NCBI GenBank assembly: GCA_019419995.1
Contig: JAHZHZ010000005.1
Location: forward strand, 69,296-133,295
Length of the DNA stretch: 64,000 nucleotides
Direction of reading: 5' to 3'
DNA from: Clostridiales bacterium
Lineage (GTDB): Bacteria; Bacillota; Clostridia; Christensenellales; Aristaeellaceae
Shown here one piece after another: positions 26,578-35,074 of this stretch; position 1 is the first letter of the stretch, and each line of letters begins with the position of its first letter. The notes under the pieces were generated by a model. That model saw only the letters and a list, made by a program, of their open reading frames with translations, did no database searches and had not been told where the DNA came from. The translations under genes and the position numbers were made by a program.

Positions 26578-27819
26578 TTATCTGCTGCCGGGCAGTGTTA
26601 TGGTGTAGGCCTTATCCAGGAAATACTGGGCGATGCCCAGGCTATCTCCATTGGGGCCGCAGTGGGCGTACGTCATGTGCATGTGACGGGTCAGCATGGG
26701 CCGATCTTTCATAAAGCGGATGAGCTTTTGCAAAAAACTTTCCCCCAGCAATTCAATTCCGCCTCCCACTACAACTCGTTGAATGCCCGTGGCGCAAGTC
26801 AGCGTGTATATGCCGAAAGAAAGATGGTTGGCCACCTCTTCGAGCACCTTTGCGACGCATGGGGTGTTTGTATAGCGTTCAGCCAGTTCAGCAAAGGAGG
26901 AGGGAGCGTCTATACCCTGAGCCACACAGGCATCGATGGCGCTTTGAAGGATGGCGTTAAGATTGACATACTGTTCCAGACAGCCCCGATTGCCACATTT
27001 GCAGGGCTTGCCGCGGAAATCGATGGAAAAGTGACCGAATTCTCCGGCGGTGTTGTATGGACCAGTGAGAATGGACCCCTCGGATATGATGCCTGCCCCT
27101 ACGCCATCGCACACATTGATGAAGATCAGATCCCGTACTTCCCGGCCATCTTCCTCCAGTGCATCTAGGCGCTTTTTTTCAGCGTAGGCCAGGCACATGG
27201 AGACATTGGCCAGAAAAAGAGGTATGCCCAACCGTTGCTCCAGCCGCCGCATGGAAGCTTCCGAAAAGCTTACATTCATGGCCGTACGCACAGAGAAAGC
27301 CTGCTCTTCCTCAATGTAGATGCCAGGAAAACTTACGCCAATGACGATGGTCTTGGATTTGTCAAATTTCCTGGAACGGTGAAGGAGAATATCCTCAAAC
27401 AGATTTGCGTAATCGTCTCCTGAATCCGGTACGTTTCCATCACCTACAGGGTGCTCTACAAAGAAATTTTCCAAAATTTTGCAGCTCAGGTCAAATAAGG
27501 TAAAGCAAACGCCCCGGCGACTTAGGGAAAAGACAGCCAACTGTTTGCCGCCGCTGTTTAGACGCAAACTCATGGGCCTGCGACCAGGTTGAGAGGTCAA
27601 TGTCAAGCCGCTTTCCAGTATTAATCCCAGTGTCACCAGTTCTTCCACAAGCGCAGACACCGTTGTTGCGCTCAGCTGCATTGTGCGCACCAGTTCAGCG
27701 CGGGATGAACACCGTCCACTGCGAACGAGGTCAAAAATATCTTTGGTGTTTTTTTCCTTAATCAATTGCTGATATCCTGGGCGTTGGGAATCTGGAAGTT
27801 CCAGAGAAAGATATTTCAT
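26578..27819 (-). CDS. ROK-family transcriptional repressor (NagC/XylR type)
   Basis: Sugar-responsive DNA-binding regulator of 413 residues, a normal length for ROK repressors. An N-terminal winged helix (about residues 15-75, SRAELVRTMQLSATTVSALVEELV) is followed by a ROK sugar-binding domain. NVCDGVGAGII, the EFGH sugar-contact motif and the zinc motif CKCGNRGC are conserved. The ATG at 27819 has GAGGGGAAG upstream; the frame stays open for 58 codons further but without a ribosome binding site. It is divergent from the operon starting at 28224 and convergent with nagB, so it may control either or both. Confidence 0.88.
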   Translation of the reverse strand: MKYLSLELPDSQRPGYQQLIKEKNTKDIFDLVRSGRCSSRAELVRTMQLSATTVSALVEELVTLGLILESGLTLTSQPGRRPMSLRLNSGGKQLAVFSLSRRGVCFTLFDLSCKILENFFVEHPVGDGNVPDSGDDYANLFEDILLHRSRKFDKSKTIVIGVSFPGIYIEEEQAFSVRTAMNVSFSEASMRRLEQRLGIPLFLANVSMCLAYAEKKRLDALEEDGREVRDLIFINVCDGVGAGIISEGSILTGPYNTAGEFGHFSIDFRGKPCKCGNRGCLEQYVNLNAILQSAIDACVAQGIDAPSSFAELAERYTNTPCVAKVLEEVANHLSFGIYTLTCATGIQRVVVGGGIELLGESFLQKLIRFMKDRPMLTRHMHMTYAHCGPNGDSLGIAQYFLDKAYTITLPGSR

Positions 27820-27889
27820 TGTTCGATTTCTTCCCCTCTTATTTTCAATCGAGGTGCGAATTACGCGTACGTTCATCGAATTCTGATCT

Positions 27890-27918
27890 AGTTTAGCATA
27901 TTTCTTTTTTTCACGCAA
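27890..27918 (-). promoter_or_regulatory. Probable promoter for the ROK gene
   Basis: On the minus strand TTGCGT (27913-27918), a 17-base spacer and TAAACT (27890-27895), giving a leader of about 60 bases. The match is moderate. Confidence 0.5.
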
Positions 27919-28121
27919 GCGCTTCAATTTGTTCATGTCTTTCAGAGCTGTGCGCCCTTTTACCCTCAAAATAAAGCGATAGATACTTGTCATAGATCAG
28001 GAGAATGCAGACGTATAATACATGCAGAAGTCTTAAAGTTTTTCTTCAAGGGGCATTGAGGCGGGATAAATACAGTTTGATCCCACGAAGAGTTTTAGAA
28101 GAAGTTAATTCTTCAACGCAC

Positions 28122-28150
28122 TTGACAAATGATAACAGATATGATAACAT
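28122..28150 (+). promoter_or_regulatory. Probable promoter of the amide/sugar operon
   Basis: Consensus TTGACA (28122-28127) with a 17-base spacer and a weak -10, TAACAT (28145-28150). A strong -35 with a poor -10 is common where an activator or repressor acts. The -10 lies inside a direct repeat. Confidence 0.6.
28130..28149 (+). repeat. Tandem TGATAACA repeats overlapping the promoter
   Basis: TGATAACA occurs at 28130-28137 and again at 28142-28149 with a GATA spacer (12-base period, about one helical turn). The second copy overlaps the -10. It is a candidate operator, perhaps for the divergent ROK protein. Confidence 0.45.
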
Positions 28151-28223
28151 AAATTATCCCAATTCAACAAAGAATATTGCATAGATTGTGATGCTATATG
28201 GATTTCATGAAAGGAATGTTCTA

Positions 28224-29237
28224 ATGAAAGGCTTGTACGGCAGAAGAGGATTTGCCCTGAAACTGTGTGGACGAGAGGACATTCCTGTAACGGGCCATAT
28301 GGTACGCATTCAGGTGCAGGCCTGCGGAGTTTGTGGAACAGATTTGCACTTTCTGCGGGATGTGGAGCAATGGACGCCGCTGGGACATGAAATTTCTGCT
28401 GTCGTTGTGGAAATTGGGTCGGAAGTGACGAGGGTCAAACCGGGGGATAGCGTAATTTGTGAAGACGTATCCATGTGTGGAGCGTGTAAGTTCTGCAAAA
28501 CAGGGCAGGAACGCCTCTGCCGGAATGGATATACGTTGCAGAATCAGCCCGGTATGTCGGATGAGCTGGTTGTTCATGAGAATATGCTCAATGTCTTTGA
28601 AGGCATAGATCCCGTAACAGCATCCATGGTGGAGCCTTTAGCGGTGGCCATTCGAGGAGTGAACAAACTTAAACTCAGGCCGTTTGCATCCTTGGCCATC
28701 TTTGGCATGGGTGCGATAGGCTTACTTACCTGCGCATATGCGCGCAGCATGGGGGCGGGACGCATCGCAATGTTTGCCCGGAATGCCTCCAGCCTCCGCA
28801 ACCGAGCGGCGGAAGCTGCAGCGGGTGATCTGGGCGCGGACGAGGTCTATTATTCTTGTAGTGGAGACTATCTGGAAAATGCTCTGAAAAAAGGAACGTT
28901 TGACGCGGCGGTGGTGGCGGCGCCGCCTGCTTTGTGTGCAGATGCCATGAGACTGGTGGGCTATGGGGGCAATGTTCTGGCGATGGGAATCAGCCTTGGA
29001 CGAGAGAATGCCGTAGAGCTGAATGTAAGTGAGATGGTGCTTAACAAAAAGCAGTTGCTGACTTCTCTGGCGGAACCGGCGGTCAATTTTCCGCTTTCAA
29101 TTGAGATGATACGCTCCGGTCGGATAGATGCAGGTCGCATCATTACCCATAGGCTTCCTCTGGAAGGCGCAGAGGAACTCAGCCAGCTGTACGCAGAGGA
29201 TGCCCCGGCCATAAAGACAGTGATTATTTGTTCCTGA
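28224..29237 (+). CDS. Zinc-dependent medium-chain alcohol/sorbitol-type dehydrogenase
   Basis: NAD(P)-linked polyol or sugar dehydrogenase, 337 residues. CGVCGTDLHF with the catalytic-zinc Cys, PLGHEISA (GHE motif) and the structural-zinc cluster CGACKFCKTGQERLC are complete. The nucleotide motif FGMGAIGLL is of the G-x-G-x-x-G type. The ATG at 28224 has AAAGGA 8 bases upstream; a 12-codon longer start at 28188 has no ribosome binding site. First gene of a nine-gene operon, divergent from the ROK repressor. It probably oxidises a hydroxyl of the imported compound. Confidence 0.87.
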   Translation: MKGLYGRRGFALKLCGREDIPVTGHMVRIQVQACGVCGTDLHFLRDVEQWTPLGHEISAVVVEIGSEVTRVKPGDSVICEDVSMCGACKFCKTGQERLCRNGYTLQNQPGMSDELVVHENMLNVFEGIDPVTASMVEPLAVAIRGVNKLKLRPFASLAIFGMGAIGLLTCAYARSMGAGRIAMFARNASSLRNRAAEAAAGDLGADEVYYSCSGDYLENALKKGTFDAAVVAAPPALCADAMRLVGYGGNVLAMGISLGRENAVELNVSEMVLNKKQLLTSLAEPAVNFPLSIEMIRSGRIDAGRIITHRLPLEGAEELSQLYAEDAPAIKTVIICS

Positions 29238-29268
29238 TGTGCTTTCAAAACGAAAGGAGAATTGCTGT

Positions 29269-30615
29269 ATGGAAACCTGGATGCAAAAGGCGGAAAAGGT
29301 GGAAAAAATCCTTGCCCGTGCGCCGAAATTTGACAAAAATCTGCGCGTGGAAGAAAGCGAGTTCCGCGGCAGACAGCAGGCTCTGATAGCTAAGTTGGAA
29401 GAAGCTGGCATTGACTGCGCCATCGTCTATTCCGACGAGCACTATTGCGGCGACGTTCCCTATTTGGGAGGATGTGTCAATATTGCTATCGAACCCATTG
29501 CCGGCGTGCTGGGGAAGAACGGCTTTCACATTCTGGCGGGGTTGGAGGGCGGATATGTAGCCGAACAGCTATCCTATCGATCCGGCTGCTCGATCCACAA
29601 GGTGGAAATGTTGAAACTGGCGGATGAGGAGTATCCCATCGATGCCGAGCGCGTGGAAGACGTGCTGGTGGAGGCCTGCGGCCGCATGCCGGAGAAGATT
29701 GGTATTTTTACGCCTCGGGAAGTTCTTCCGGTGAGCGTATACGAATATTTTGCCTCCATCGTGGGTGCTCAGAATATGATCGACTGTCAGGAAATCTATT
29801 ATAAGCAGAAATACATCAAATCCGATCGGGAAATGGAACTGACTCGCCAGGCGGCGCGCATGTGCGACGTCATGCTGGAGGGCATGCTGGCGGTTATGGA
29901 ACCGGGAATGTTGGAAACGGAAGTGGCTGCCTGGGGCTACCTGATCGGGCAGCAGATTGGTGCAGAGGGCTTTGGCTTCGATGTGATGGTAACTTCCGGG
30001 GAAGCCAACCGTTCGCTGATCGGCAAGGCGCTCAACCGCGTGATTGAGGAGGGGGATTACGTGCATCTGGGAGTTGCGCCCAAGTGCGACGGGCTTACCG
30101 CCTGTGAACGCTGCACGGTGATAGCTACGTTGGATCCCTCTAAAATTACGGATGATCAGAAATACTGGATTCAATTTGTAGAGGGTGCATATCAGACGGG
30201 TCTGGACGCCTATCGCAGGGTCAGTCAGGACAACCTGCCTGCCAAATTGCAGGAACAGGCGCTGTGCGATTATTTTAAGGCACATGAAGAGGAAGTTTGC
30301 CAGCGCATCGGGAAGAAGATCGACTTTGTGCGCCAGAAGCCTTATACAGGAACGCACAACGGAGGCTACACCGAATGCCAGGAATTTTATGGGGCAATTA
30401 CACTCAATTCTGAGGAACCACTGGGCAAGCAGATCGTCACCATGTTGGACGTGGCGGTGCGCGGAGTGGGAAACATGTGGAACGATGTGATCATCCCCGG
30501 CATGGATTATGTGCTGGTGGAAAAGACGTTGGGCAAATTCGGGAAACGTGTGGATGTTCTCAACGAACTGCCGGTCAATCTTCAGGCGTATGTAGGTCGC
30601 GTGATTGAGAAATAA
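29269..30615 (+). CDS. M24-family (creatinase/Xaa-Pro aminopeptidase fold) protein with altered metal site
   Basis: 448 residues: an N-terminal creatinase-type domain (about 1-180) and a C-terminal pita-bread domain. In the catalytic region the usual D-x-G and sDitRT motifs read HLGVAPKCDG and LTACERCT, so both metal aspartates appear lost. A His in GTHNGGYTE is kept, and the late Glu ligands look replaced by Asp. Creatinase uses the same fold without metal, so an amidinohydrolase-like C-N hydrolase is more plausible than a metallopeptidase. Start chosen by AAAGGAG 9 bases before the ATG at 29269. A second such protein lies in the same operon at 35075. Confidence 0.78.
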   Translation: METWMQKAEKVEKILARAPKFDKNLRVEESEFRGRQQALIAKLEEAGIDCAIVYSDEHYCGDVPYLGGCVNIAIEPIAGVLGKNGFHILAGLEGGYVAEQLSYRSGCSIHKVEMLKLADEEYPIDAERVEDVLVEACGRMPEKIGIFTPREVLPVSVYEYFASIVGAQNMIDCQEIYYKQKYIKSDREMELTRQAARMCDVMLEGMLAVMEPGMLETEVAAWGYLIGQQIGAEGFGFDVMVTSGEANRSLIGKALNRVIEEGDYVHLGVAPKCDGLTACERCTVIATLDPSKITDDQKYWIQFVEGAYQTGLDAYRRVSQDNLPAKLQEQALCDYFKAHEEEVCQRIGKKIDFVRQKPYTGTHNGGYTECQEFYGAITLNSEEPLGKQIVTMLDVAVRGVGNMWNDVIIPGMDYVLVEKTLGKFGKRVDVLNELPVNLQAYVGRVIEK

Positions 30616-30628
30616 AGGAGCGAAAAAG

Positions 30629-31336
30629 ATGAATGTACTGGCGATAGGATGTCATCCGGACGATCTGGAAGTCAGCTGCTATGGTACGCTGGCAAAATAT
30701 GTGAAATTGGGGCACAACGTGTCGGTCTGCCACGTGGCCAACGGAAATTTGGGACATGTGGAAATTTATCAGGACGAGTTACGAGCCATGCGCTTTGAGG
30801 AAGCGGAAAATGCGGCGAAAGTCATCGGCGCCAAGCATTACAGCGTAGATGCAAACGATCTGTATGTTACGGCAGAGGACGATGCTCTCATCAGGCGTCT
30901 GGCGGAAGTGGTGCGTCAGGCGCAGCCGGATCTCATCATTACCCACTACGATCACGACTATATGAACGATCATATGCAGACCTATTATGCGGCGCTGCGG
31001 GCATCCTTTGGCGCTAGTCTGCCGCACTATGATTTGGAGGCCACCACGCCCTGCGCTCCGGTGTGTCCTATCTATCACATGGACCCGGTGGCTGGGACAG
31101 GTTTTATTCCCACGGAATACGTGGATATTACCGATACCATCGATCTCAAACTGGAGGCGCTGGCGTGCCACAAATCGCAGATTGACTGGATGCGCGATCA
31201 TGACCATATTGATTTTCTGGAGTTTGTGCGAACCTGTTCGCGGGTTCGTGGCTTTCAGAGCGGAGTGGACTACGCTGAGGGCTTCCGTCCCAATCTGAAC
31301 TATTTGCGCATGACCACCAAGCGCTTGTTGCCGTAA
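30629..31336 (+). CDS. PIG-L/LmbE-family N-deacetylase
   Basis: Zinc-dependent hydrolase, 235 residues, removing acyl groups from N-acetylglucosamine-type amides (family examples are MshB, BshB and GlcNAc-PI deacetylase). The catalytic motif HPDD is at residues 9-12 and the second zinc motif HYDHDYMNDH is near residue 110. AAAGGAG lies before the ATG at 30629. It sits between an M24-fold protein and the importer genes. Deacylation of an imported amino-sugar conjugate is the natural reading, but the substrate is unknown. Confidence 0.87.
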   Translation: MNVLAIGCHPDDLEVSCYGTLAKYVKLGHNVSVCHVANGNLGHVEIYQDELRAMRFEEAENAAKVIGAKHYSVDANDLYVTAEDDALIRRLAEVVRQAQPDLIITHYDHDYMNDHMQTYYAALRASFGASLPHYDLEATTPCAPVCPIYHMDPVAGTGFIPTEYVDITDTIDLKLEALACHKSQIDWMRDHDHIDFLEFVRTCSRVRGFQSGVDYAEGFRPNLNYLRMTTKRLLP

Positions 31337-31340
31337 AGAG

Positions 31341-31371
31341 CTATTGCGCTGTGGGAGATACAGCGAAATAG
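31341..31371 (+). promoter_or_regulatory. Intercistronic hairpin before the importer genes
   Basis: CTATTGCGCTGT (31341-31352) pairs with ACAGCGAAATAG (31360-31371) with one mismatch and a 7-base loop. No T-tract. It probably separates expression of the enzyme genes from the transporter genes. Confidence 0.5.
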
Positions 31372-31407
31372 AACTGCACTACTACTATTGAAAGGATCGA
31401 TGCCCAT

Positions 31408-32415
31408 ATGAGTCAGACAGCCCTTCCGAAAAATGGCGGCCTTGGATCGCGGATAGCCAAATTTACCAAGAGCTATGCGATTATTGTGGCAATTTTGTTG
31501 CTGATGGTCGTCTACAGCATCGGCTCTCAGCTGATGTTTGGCGCACAGTATTTCTTTACATGGACCAATTTGCGCAATATTCTCAATCAGAGCGTGACAC
31601 TGGCCATCGTTTGCGCTGGACAGGCTTTGATTGTGACGACCGGACAATTTGACCTGTCCATTGGCCAAAATGTGTGCTTTACCAGCTGCGTCATGGCCTG
31701 GCTGATCAAATTTGGCGGATGGAATCCGTGGTTGGCGCTGCTGGCGACTCTGGCGTCCGGCGCGCTGGTGGGCGCGTGCAATGGCGCATTGATCTCCTAT
31801 TGTGGCATTCCCAACTTTATTGTGACGCTGGGTTTCCAGATGATCTGCAAGGGTTCGGCGAAGATCATCACCAACGCCTCGCCGATTCCTGGCATGCCGG
31901 AAGAAATTCAGTTCTTTGGTCGCGGTTACATCGGGCCGCAGAACGGATGGGGTATCCCTGTGAGCGTGGTGATCATGGTTGTTTTATTCGTAATTGCGAT
32001 GTTTATCACCAATCACACCCGCTTTGGGCGTAGTCTCTATGCCATTGGTGGCGGAGAGGAAGCAGCTTATTTTGCGGGCATTGACGTAAAAAAATATCGC
32101 TTCCTGGTGTACACCATCGCCGGTGCGCTGTGCGGATTCTCCAGTATTATTCTGGTTACCCGCTTGGACTCCGCCGCATTGACCAACGGCAACCTCTATG
32201 AGTTTGACGCTATGATTTCCTGCATCTTGGGCGGTATATCACTGGCGGGCGGTCGTGGCAAGATTGTTCAGGCACTCTTTGGAGCGCTGTTCCTGACGCT
32301 GTTCTTCAACGGCATGACAATGATGAACGTCAACCCCTTTGTTCAGGACGTTCTCAAGGGCGTGGTCATGGTCGGCGCAGTGGCGCTGGACGTGGTGCGT
32401 AACCGCCGCCGATAA
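31408..32415 (+). CDS. Ribose-type sugar ABC transporter permease
   Basis: BPD_transp_2 permease, 335 residues, RbsC-like. TTGQFDLSIGQNVCF is the conserved G-x-xDLS-G motif; hydrophobic helices and GGISLAGGRGK near the C-terminus are also typical. It is the first of three importer genes (permease, ATPase, binding protein), an order reversed from the chvE operon. The single permease presumably forms a homodimer. Confidence 0.9.
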   Translation: MSQTALPKNGGLGSRIAKFTKSYAIIVAILLLMVVYSIGSQLMFGAQYFFTWTNLRNILNQSVTLAIVCAGQALIVTTGQFDLSIGQNVCFTSCVMAWLIKFGGWNPWLALLATLASGALVGACNGALISYCGIPNFIVTLGFQMICKGSAKIITNASPIPGMPEEIQFFGRGYIGPQNGWGIPVSVVIMVVLFVIAMFITNHTRFGRSLYAIGGGEEAAYFAGIDVKKYRFLVYTIAGALCGFSSIILVTRLDSAALTNGNLYEFDAMISCILGGISLAGGRGKIVQALFGALFLTLFFNGMTMMNVNPFVQDVLKGVVMVGAVALDVVRNRRR

Positions 32416-32429
32416 GGGGGGAGTTGAGC

Positions 32430-33908
32430 TTGAGCGATATCATCCTTGAACTTCGAGGTATATGCAAGCATTTCCCTGGCGTGAAGGCGCTGGACAACGT
32501 TTCTTTTTCCATAGAACGGGGTACGGTGCATGCTTTGGTGGGGGAAAATGGCGCAGGTAAATCCACGTTGATCAAAGTGCTGGCAGGTATTTACCAGCCC
32601 GATGCAGGCGAGATGCTCTTTGACGGCAAGGCCAGACACTTTAAAACGCCCAATGAATCCCAGGCTGCTGGGGTTAGCGTGGTGCATCAGGAAATCAAGC
32701 TCTCGGAAACGCTTTCCGTTGCGGAGAACGTATTTCTTGGGAATCTGATTTATAAGGGCATACGGGTAGATTGGCGGGCCATGCAGGTCAAAGCGGATAA
32801 AATGTTGCGCCAGCTGGGCCTGGCGCTGGATGTCAACGCTGTAGTGAGTGATTTGTCGGTGGCGCAGAAGCAGATGGTGGAAATCTGCAAGGCCATTAAC
32901 CGCAACTGCCGCCTGCTGATCATGGATGAACCTTCAGCCACGCTGACGGAAAAGGAACAGAAGGTCATGTTCCAGACGGTCAAAAAGCTGCGGGAGCAGG
33001 GAATGACCATCATCTATATCTCTCACCGGCTGGACGAGATCTTTGACCTGGCAGACAATGTTACCGTGCTGCGCGACGGCTGTCACATCAAGACGCTGCC
33101 CGTTAAGGATGTGAGCCGGCATGATTTGGTGACCATGATGGTGGGCCGGGAAGTTGTCAACGAATATCCGAAGGAAAAAATTGAATTGGGCGATACGGTG
33201 TTGGAGGTTAAAAACATCGTGCGCAAGGACGTACTCAAGGACATTTCCTTTACGCTACGCAAGGGAGAGGTGCTTGGGATAGCCGGACTGGTGGGCGCAG
33301 GGCGTACGGAGCTTGCCCGGGCCATTCTGGGGATTGACAAAATTGACAGCGGTGAGATCTATCTTAACGGGAAAAAAGTGGCTATCCCCAATTTCCGTGA
33401 GGCGATCAAAAAAGGATTTGCTCTGGTTCCTGAGGACAGAAAAAAGCAGGGGCTGGTTCAGTTGCTGACCGTGTGCAGGAATATTTGCATGGTCAATATG
33501 GACGCCGTCTCCAAGGGCGTAGTGATCAGCGAAGCTAAAGAACGGGCGAGAGCTCTGGAGTACATCGGACGGCTGGATATTGCCACCCCCTCTGAGGAAA
33601 CGGAGGTACAGTATCTTTCCGGCGGCAATCAGCAGAAGGTGGTCATCGCCAAGTGGCTGTTGCAGGATGCCAACATCATTATCCTCGATGAACCTACCCG
33701 GGGCATTGACGTAGGAGCCAAGAGCGAAATCTATCTGCTGATAAATGAACTGGTGAAATCCGGCAAGTCAGTTATCATGATTTCTTCCGAAATTCCGGAA
33801 ATTGTGGGTATGTCGGACCGGGTGATGGTGATGCACGAGGGACGGAAGGTGGGCGAATTGACGATGGAGGAAGTTTCGCCCGAGGCTATTATGGCGCTTT
33901 GCGTCTGA
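32430..33908 (+). CDS. Ribose-type sugar ABC transporter ATP-binding protein (two ATPase domains)
   Basis: RbsA-class duplicated ATPase of about 492 residues. Walker A GENGAGKSTLIKV, then LIMDEPSATL in domain 1; signature LSGGNQQKVVIAKWL and IILDEPTRGIDVG in domain 2, whose Walker A is degenerate (GLVGAGRTE). Translation starts at a TTG. Two TTG codons (32424 and 32430) follow the run AAGGGGGGAG, and 32430 has the better spacing (6 bases). The protein N-terminus is unaffected either way. Confidence 0.9.
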   Translation: MSDIILELRGICKHFPGVKALDNVSFSIERGTVHALVGENGAGKSTLIKVLAGIYQPDAGEMLFDGKARHFKTPNESQAAGVSVVHQEIKLSETLSVAENVFLGNLIYKGIRVDWRAMQVKADKMLRQLGLALDVNAVVSDLSVAQKQMVEICKAINRNCRLLIMDEPSATLTEKEQKVMFQTVKKLREQGMTIIYISHRLDEIFDLADNVTVLRDGCHIKTLPVKDVSRHDLVTMMVGREVVNEYPKEKIELGDTVLEVKNIVRKDVLKDISFTLRKGEVLGIAGLVGAGRTELARAILGIDKIDSGEIYLNGKKVAIPNFREAIKKGFALVPEDRKKQGLVQLLTVCRNICMVNMDAVSKGVVISEAKERARALEYIGRLDIATPSEETEVQYLSGGNQQKVVIAKWLLQDANIIILDEPTRGIDVGAKSEIYLLINELVKSGKSVIMISSEIPEIVGMSDRVMVMHEGRKVGELTMEEVSPEAIMALCV

Positions 33909-33915
33909 TAATGAA

Positions 33916-33973
33916 GAAACGCAGGTCTTGGCGTTTCGATGGAGGAATCCGGGTGGATTGGAATCTTCCCGGA
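33916..33973 (+). promoter_or_regulatory. Two hairpins between ATPase and binding-protein genes
   Basis: GAAACGC (33916-33922)/GCGTTTC (33931-33937) and TCCGGG (33948-33953)/CCCGGA (33968-33973) form successive stem-loops in the 123-base spacer. They may be processing or stabilising structures that let the binding protein be made in excess. Confidence 0.45.
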
Positions 33974-34031
33974 CCATGACAACATGATCCTATGCCGCGG
34001 GTGCGGTAAAATAGATTAGGAGGTACTGTTC

Positions 34032-34991
34032 ATGAGAAAGAGCCTGGTGTCATTGCTTTTGGCCGTTGTATTGCTGACATGCTTCTGCATGCCCACAATG
34101 GCGGAAACTGAAGAACCCCTCAAGATTGCCGTTGCGCACATTACGATGTACGACGAGTGGTGCAAATCCGTTTATGACGAGTTCGTGGCACAGTGCGATG
34201 CGCTGGGCTGGGAAGTGACCATTGCCGATGGCAACCTGAATGCTGAAACCCAACAGAAGCAGGTGGAAGACTTCATCGCTCAGGGTGACTACGATGCCAT
34301 TTGCATCGACCCCGTCAATTCCGACGGCATCATCCCCACGCTGGAGCAGGCGGGCGAGGCTGGAATTCCCGTATTCGCGTTTGATAGCGGCACTGCGTAC
34401 GAAGATCTGATCACTCACGTGGCTTGGGATCATGCAGAGACTGGCAAATTGACGGCCGAGTGGGTGGCGGATTACGCCAATGAAAATCTGGGCGGCAAGG
34501 TGCGCGTAGGCGTGCTGGCCATGCTCAATGCCGTGCATACGCAGGTTCGTTCTGAAGCTTTCGTGGCTACGCTGGAAGAATTGCTTGGCGCTGAGAATGT
34601 AACCTGGGTGTTCAATCAGGACTTTGGTGAGACCCGTGAGTCTGCCGCTAATATTGTAACCAACAATATCATGAAGCCCATCGATGTCATCTGGGGTGCT
34701 GTGGATAATGCCGCCATCGGTGCGACCACCGCTCTGGAGCAGAATGGTGCCACCGGAACGATCGTTGTTTCCGCAGGCGGCTGGGGTGCGGAGCCCTTTG
34801 GCCTGATTAACAGCGGAAATCCCTATTACAAGATGTGCATCGGCGTCTCTGCAGCCAACATTGTCAGCATGACCCTCGATTCCATTGCCCGCTACTTTGC
34901 TGGCGAAGAAATTGAGAAGTCTCAGTATATTGAACTGGCTGTGATCGATGCCAACAACATCGCCGACTATATGAAGTATGTTGAGGCCTAA
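34032..34991 (+). CDS. Sugar ABC transporter substrate-binding protein (RbsB type)
   Basis: 319 residues. Signal peptide MRKSLVSLLLAVVLL with predicted cut TMA|E; the nearby cysteines (LTCFC) do not form a lipobox. The mature domain has the PBP-1 pattern (IAVAHITMYDEW, YDAICIDPVNSDG, VFAFDSG) of ribose/galactose-binding proteins. GGAGG precedes the ATG. The pocket residues do not name the ligand. The neighbours (deacetylase, deacylase, dehydrogenases) suggest an amide-bearing sugar or sugar-like compound. Confidence 0.88.
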   Translation: MRKSLVSLLLAVVLLTCFCMPTMAETEEPLKIAVAHITMYDEWCKSVYDEFVAQCDALGWEVTIADGNLNAETQQKQVEDFIAQGDYDAICIDPVNSDGIIPTLEQAGEAGIPVFAFDSGTAYEDLITHVAWDHAETGKLTAEWVADYANENLGGKVRVGVLAMLNAVHTQVRSEAFVATLEELLGAENVTWVFNQDFGETRESAANIVTNNIMKPIDVIWGAVDNAAIGATTALEQNGATGTIVVSAGGWGAEPFGLINSGNPYYKMCIGVSAANIVSMTLDSIARYFAGEEIEKSQYIELAVIDANNIADYMKYVEA

Positions 34992-35004
34992 GGCCTGATC
35001 ATTG

Positions 35005-35033
35005 CCGGGAGAATCGCTATCCGGTTCTCCCGG
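35005..35033 (+). promoter_or_regulatory. Strong stem-loop after the binding-protein gene
   Basis: CCGGGAGAA (35005-35013) and TTCTCCCGG (35025-35033) are perfect complements, followed by ATTTCTT. It could be a leaky terminator or stabiliser, since the next operon gene starts only 42 bases later. Confidence 0.65.
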
Positions 35034-35074
35034 ATTTCTTACAATAATTACTAAAGTGGGAGGACTAATTAACA

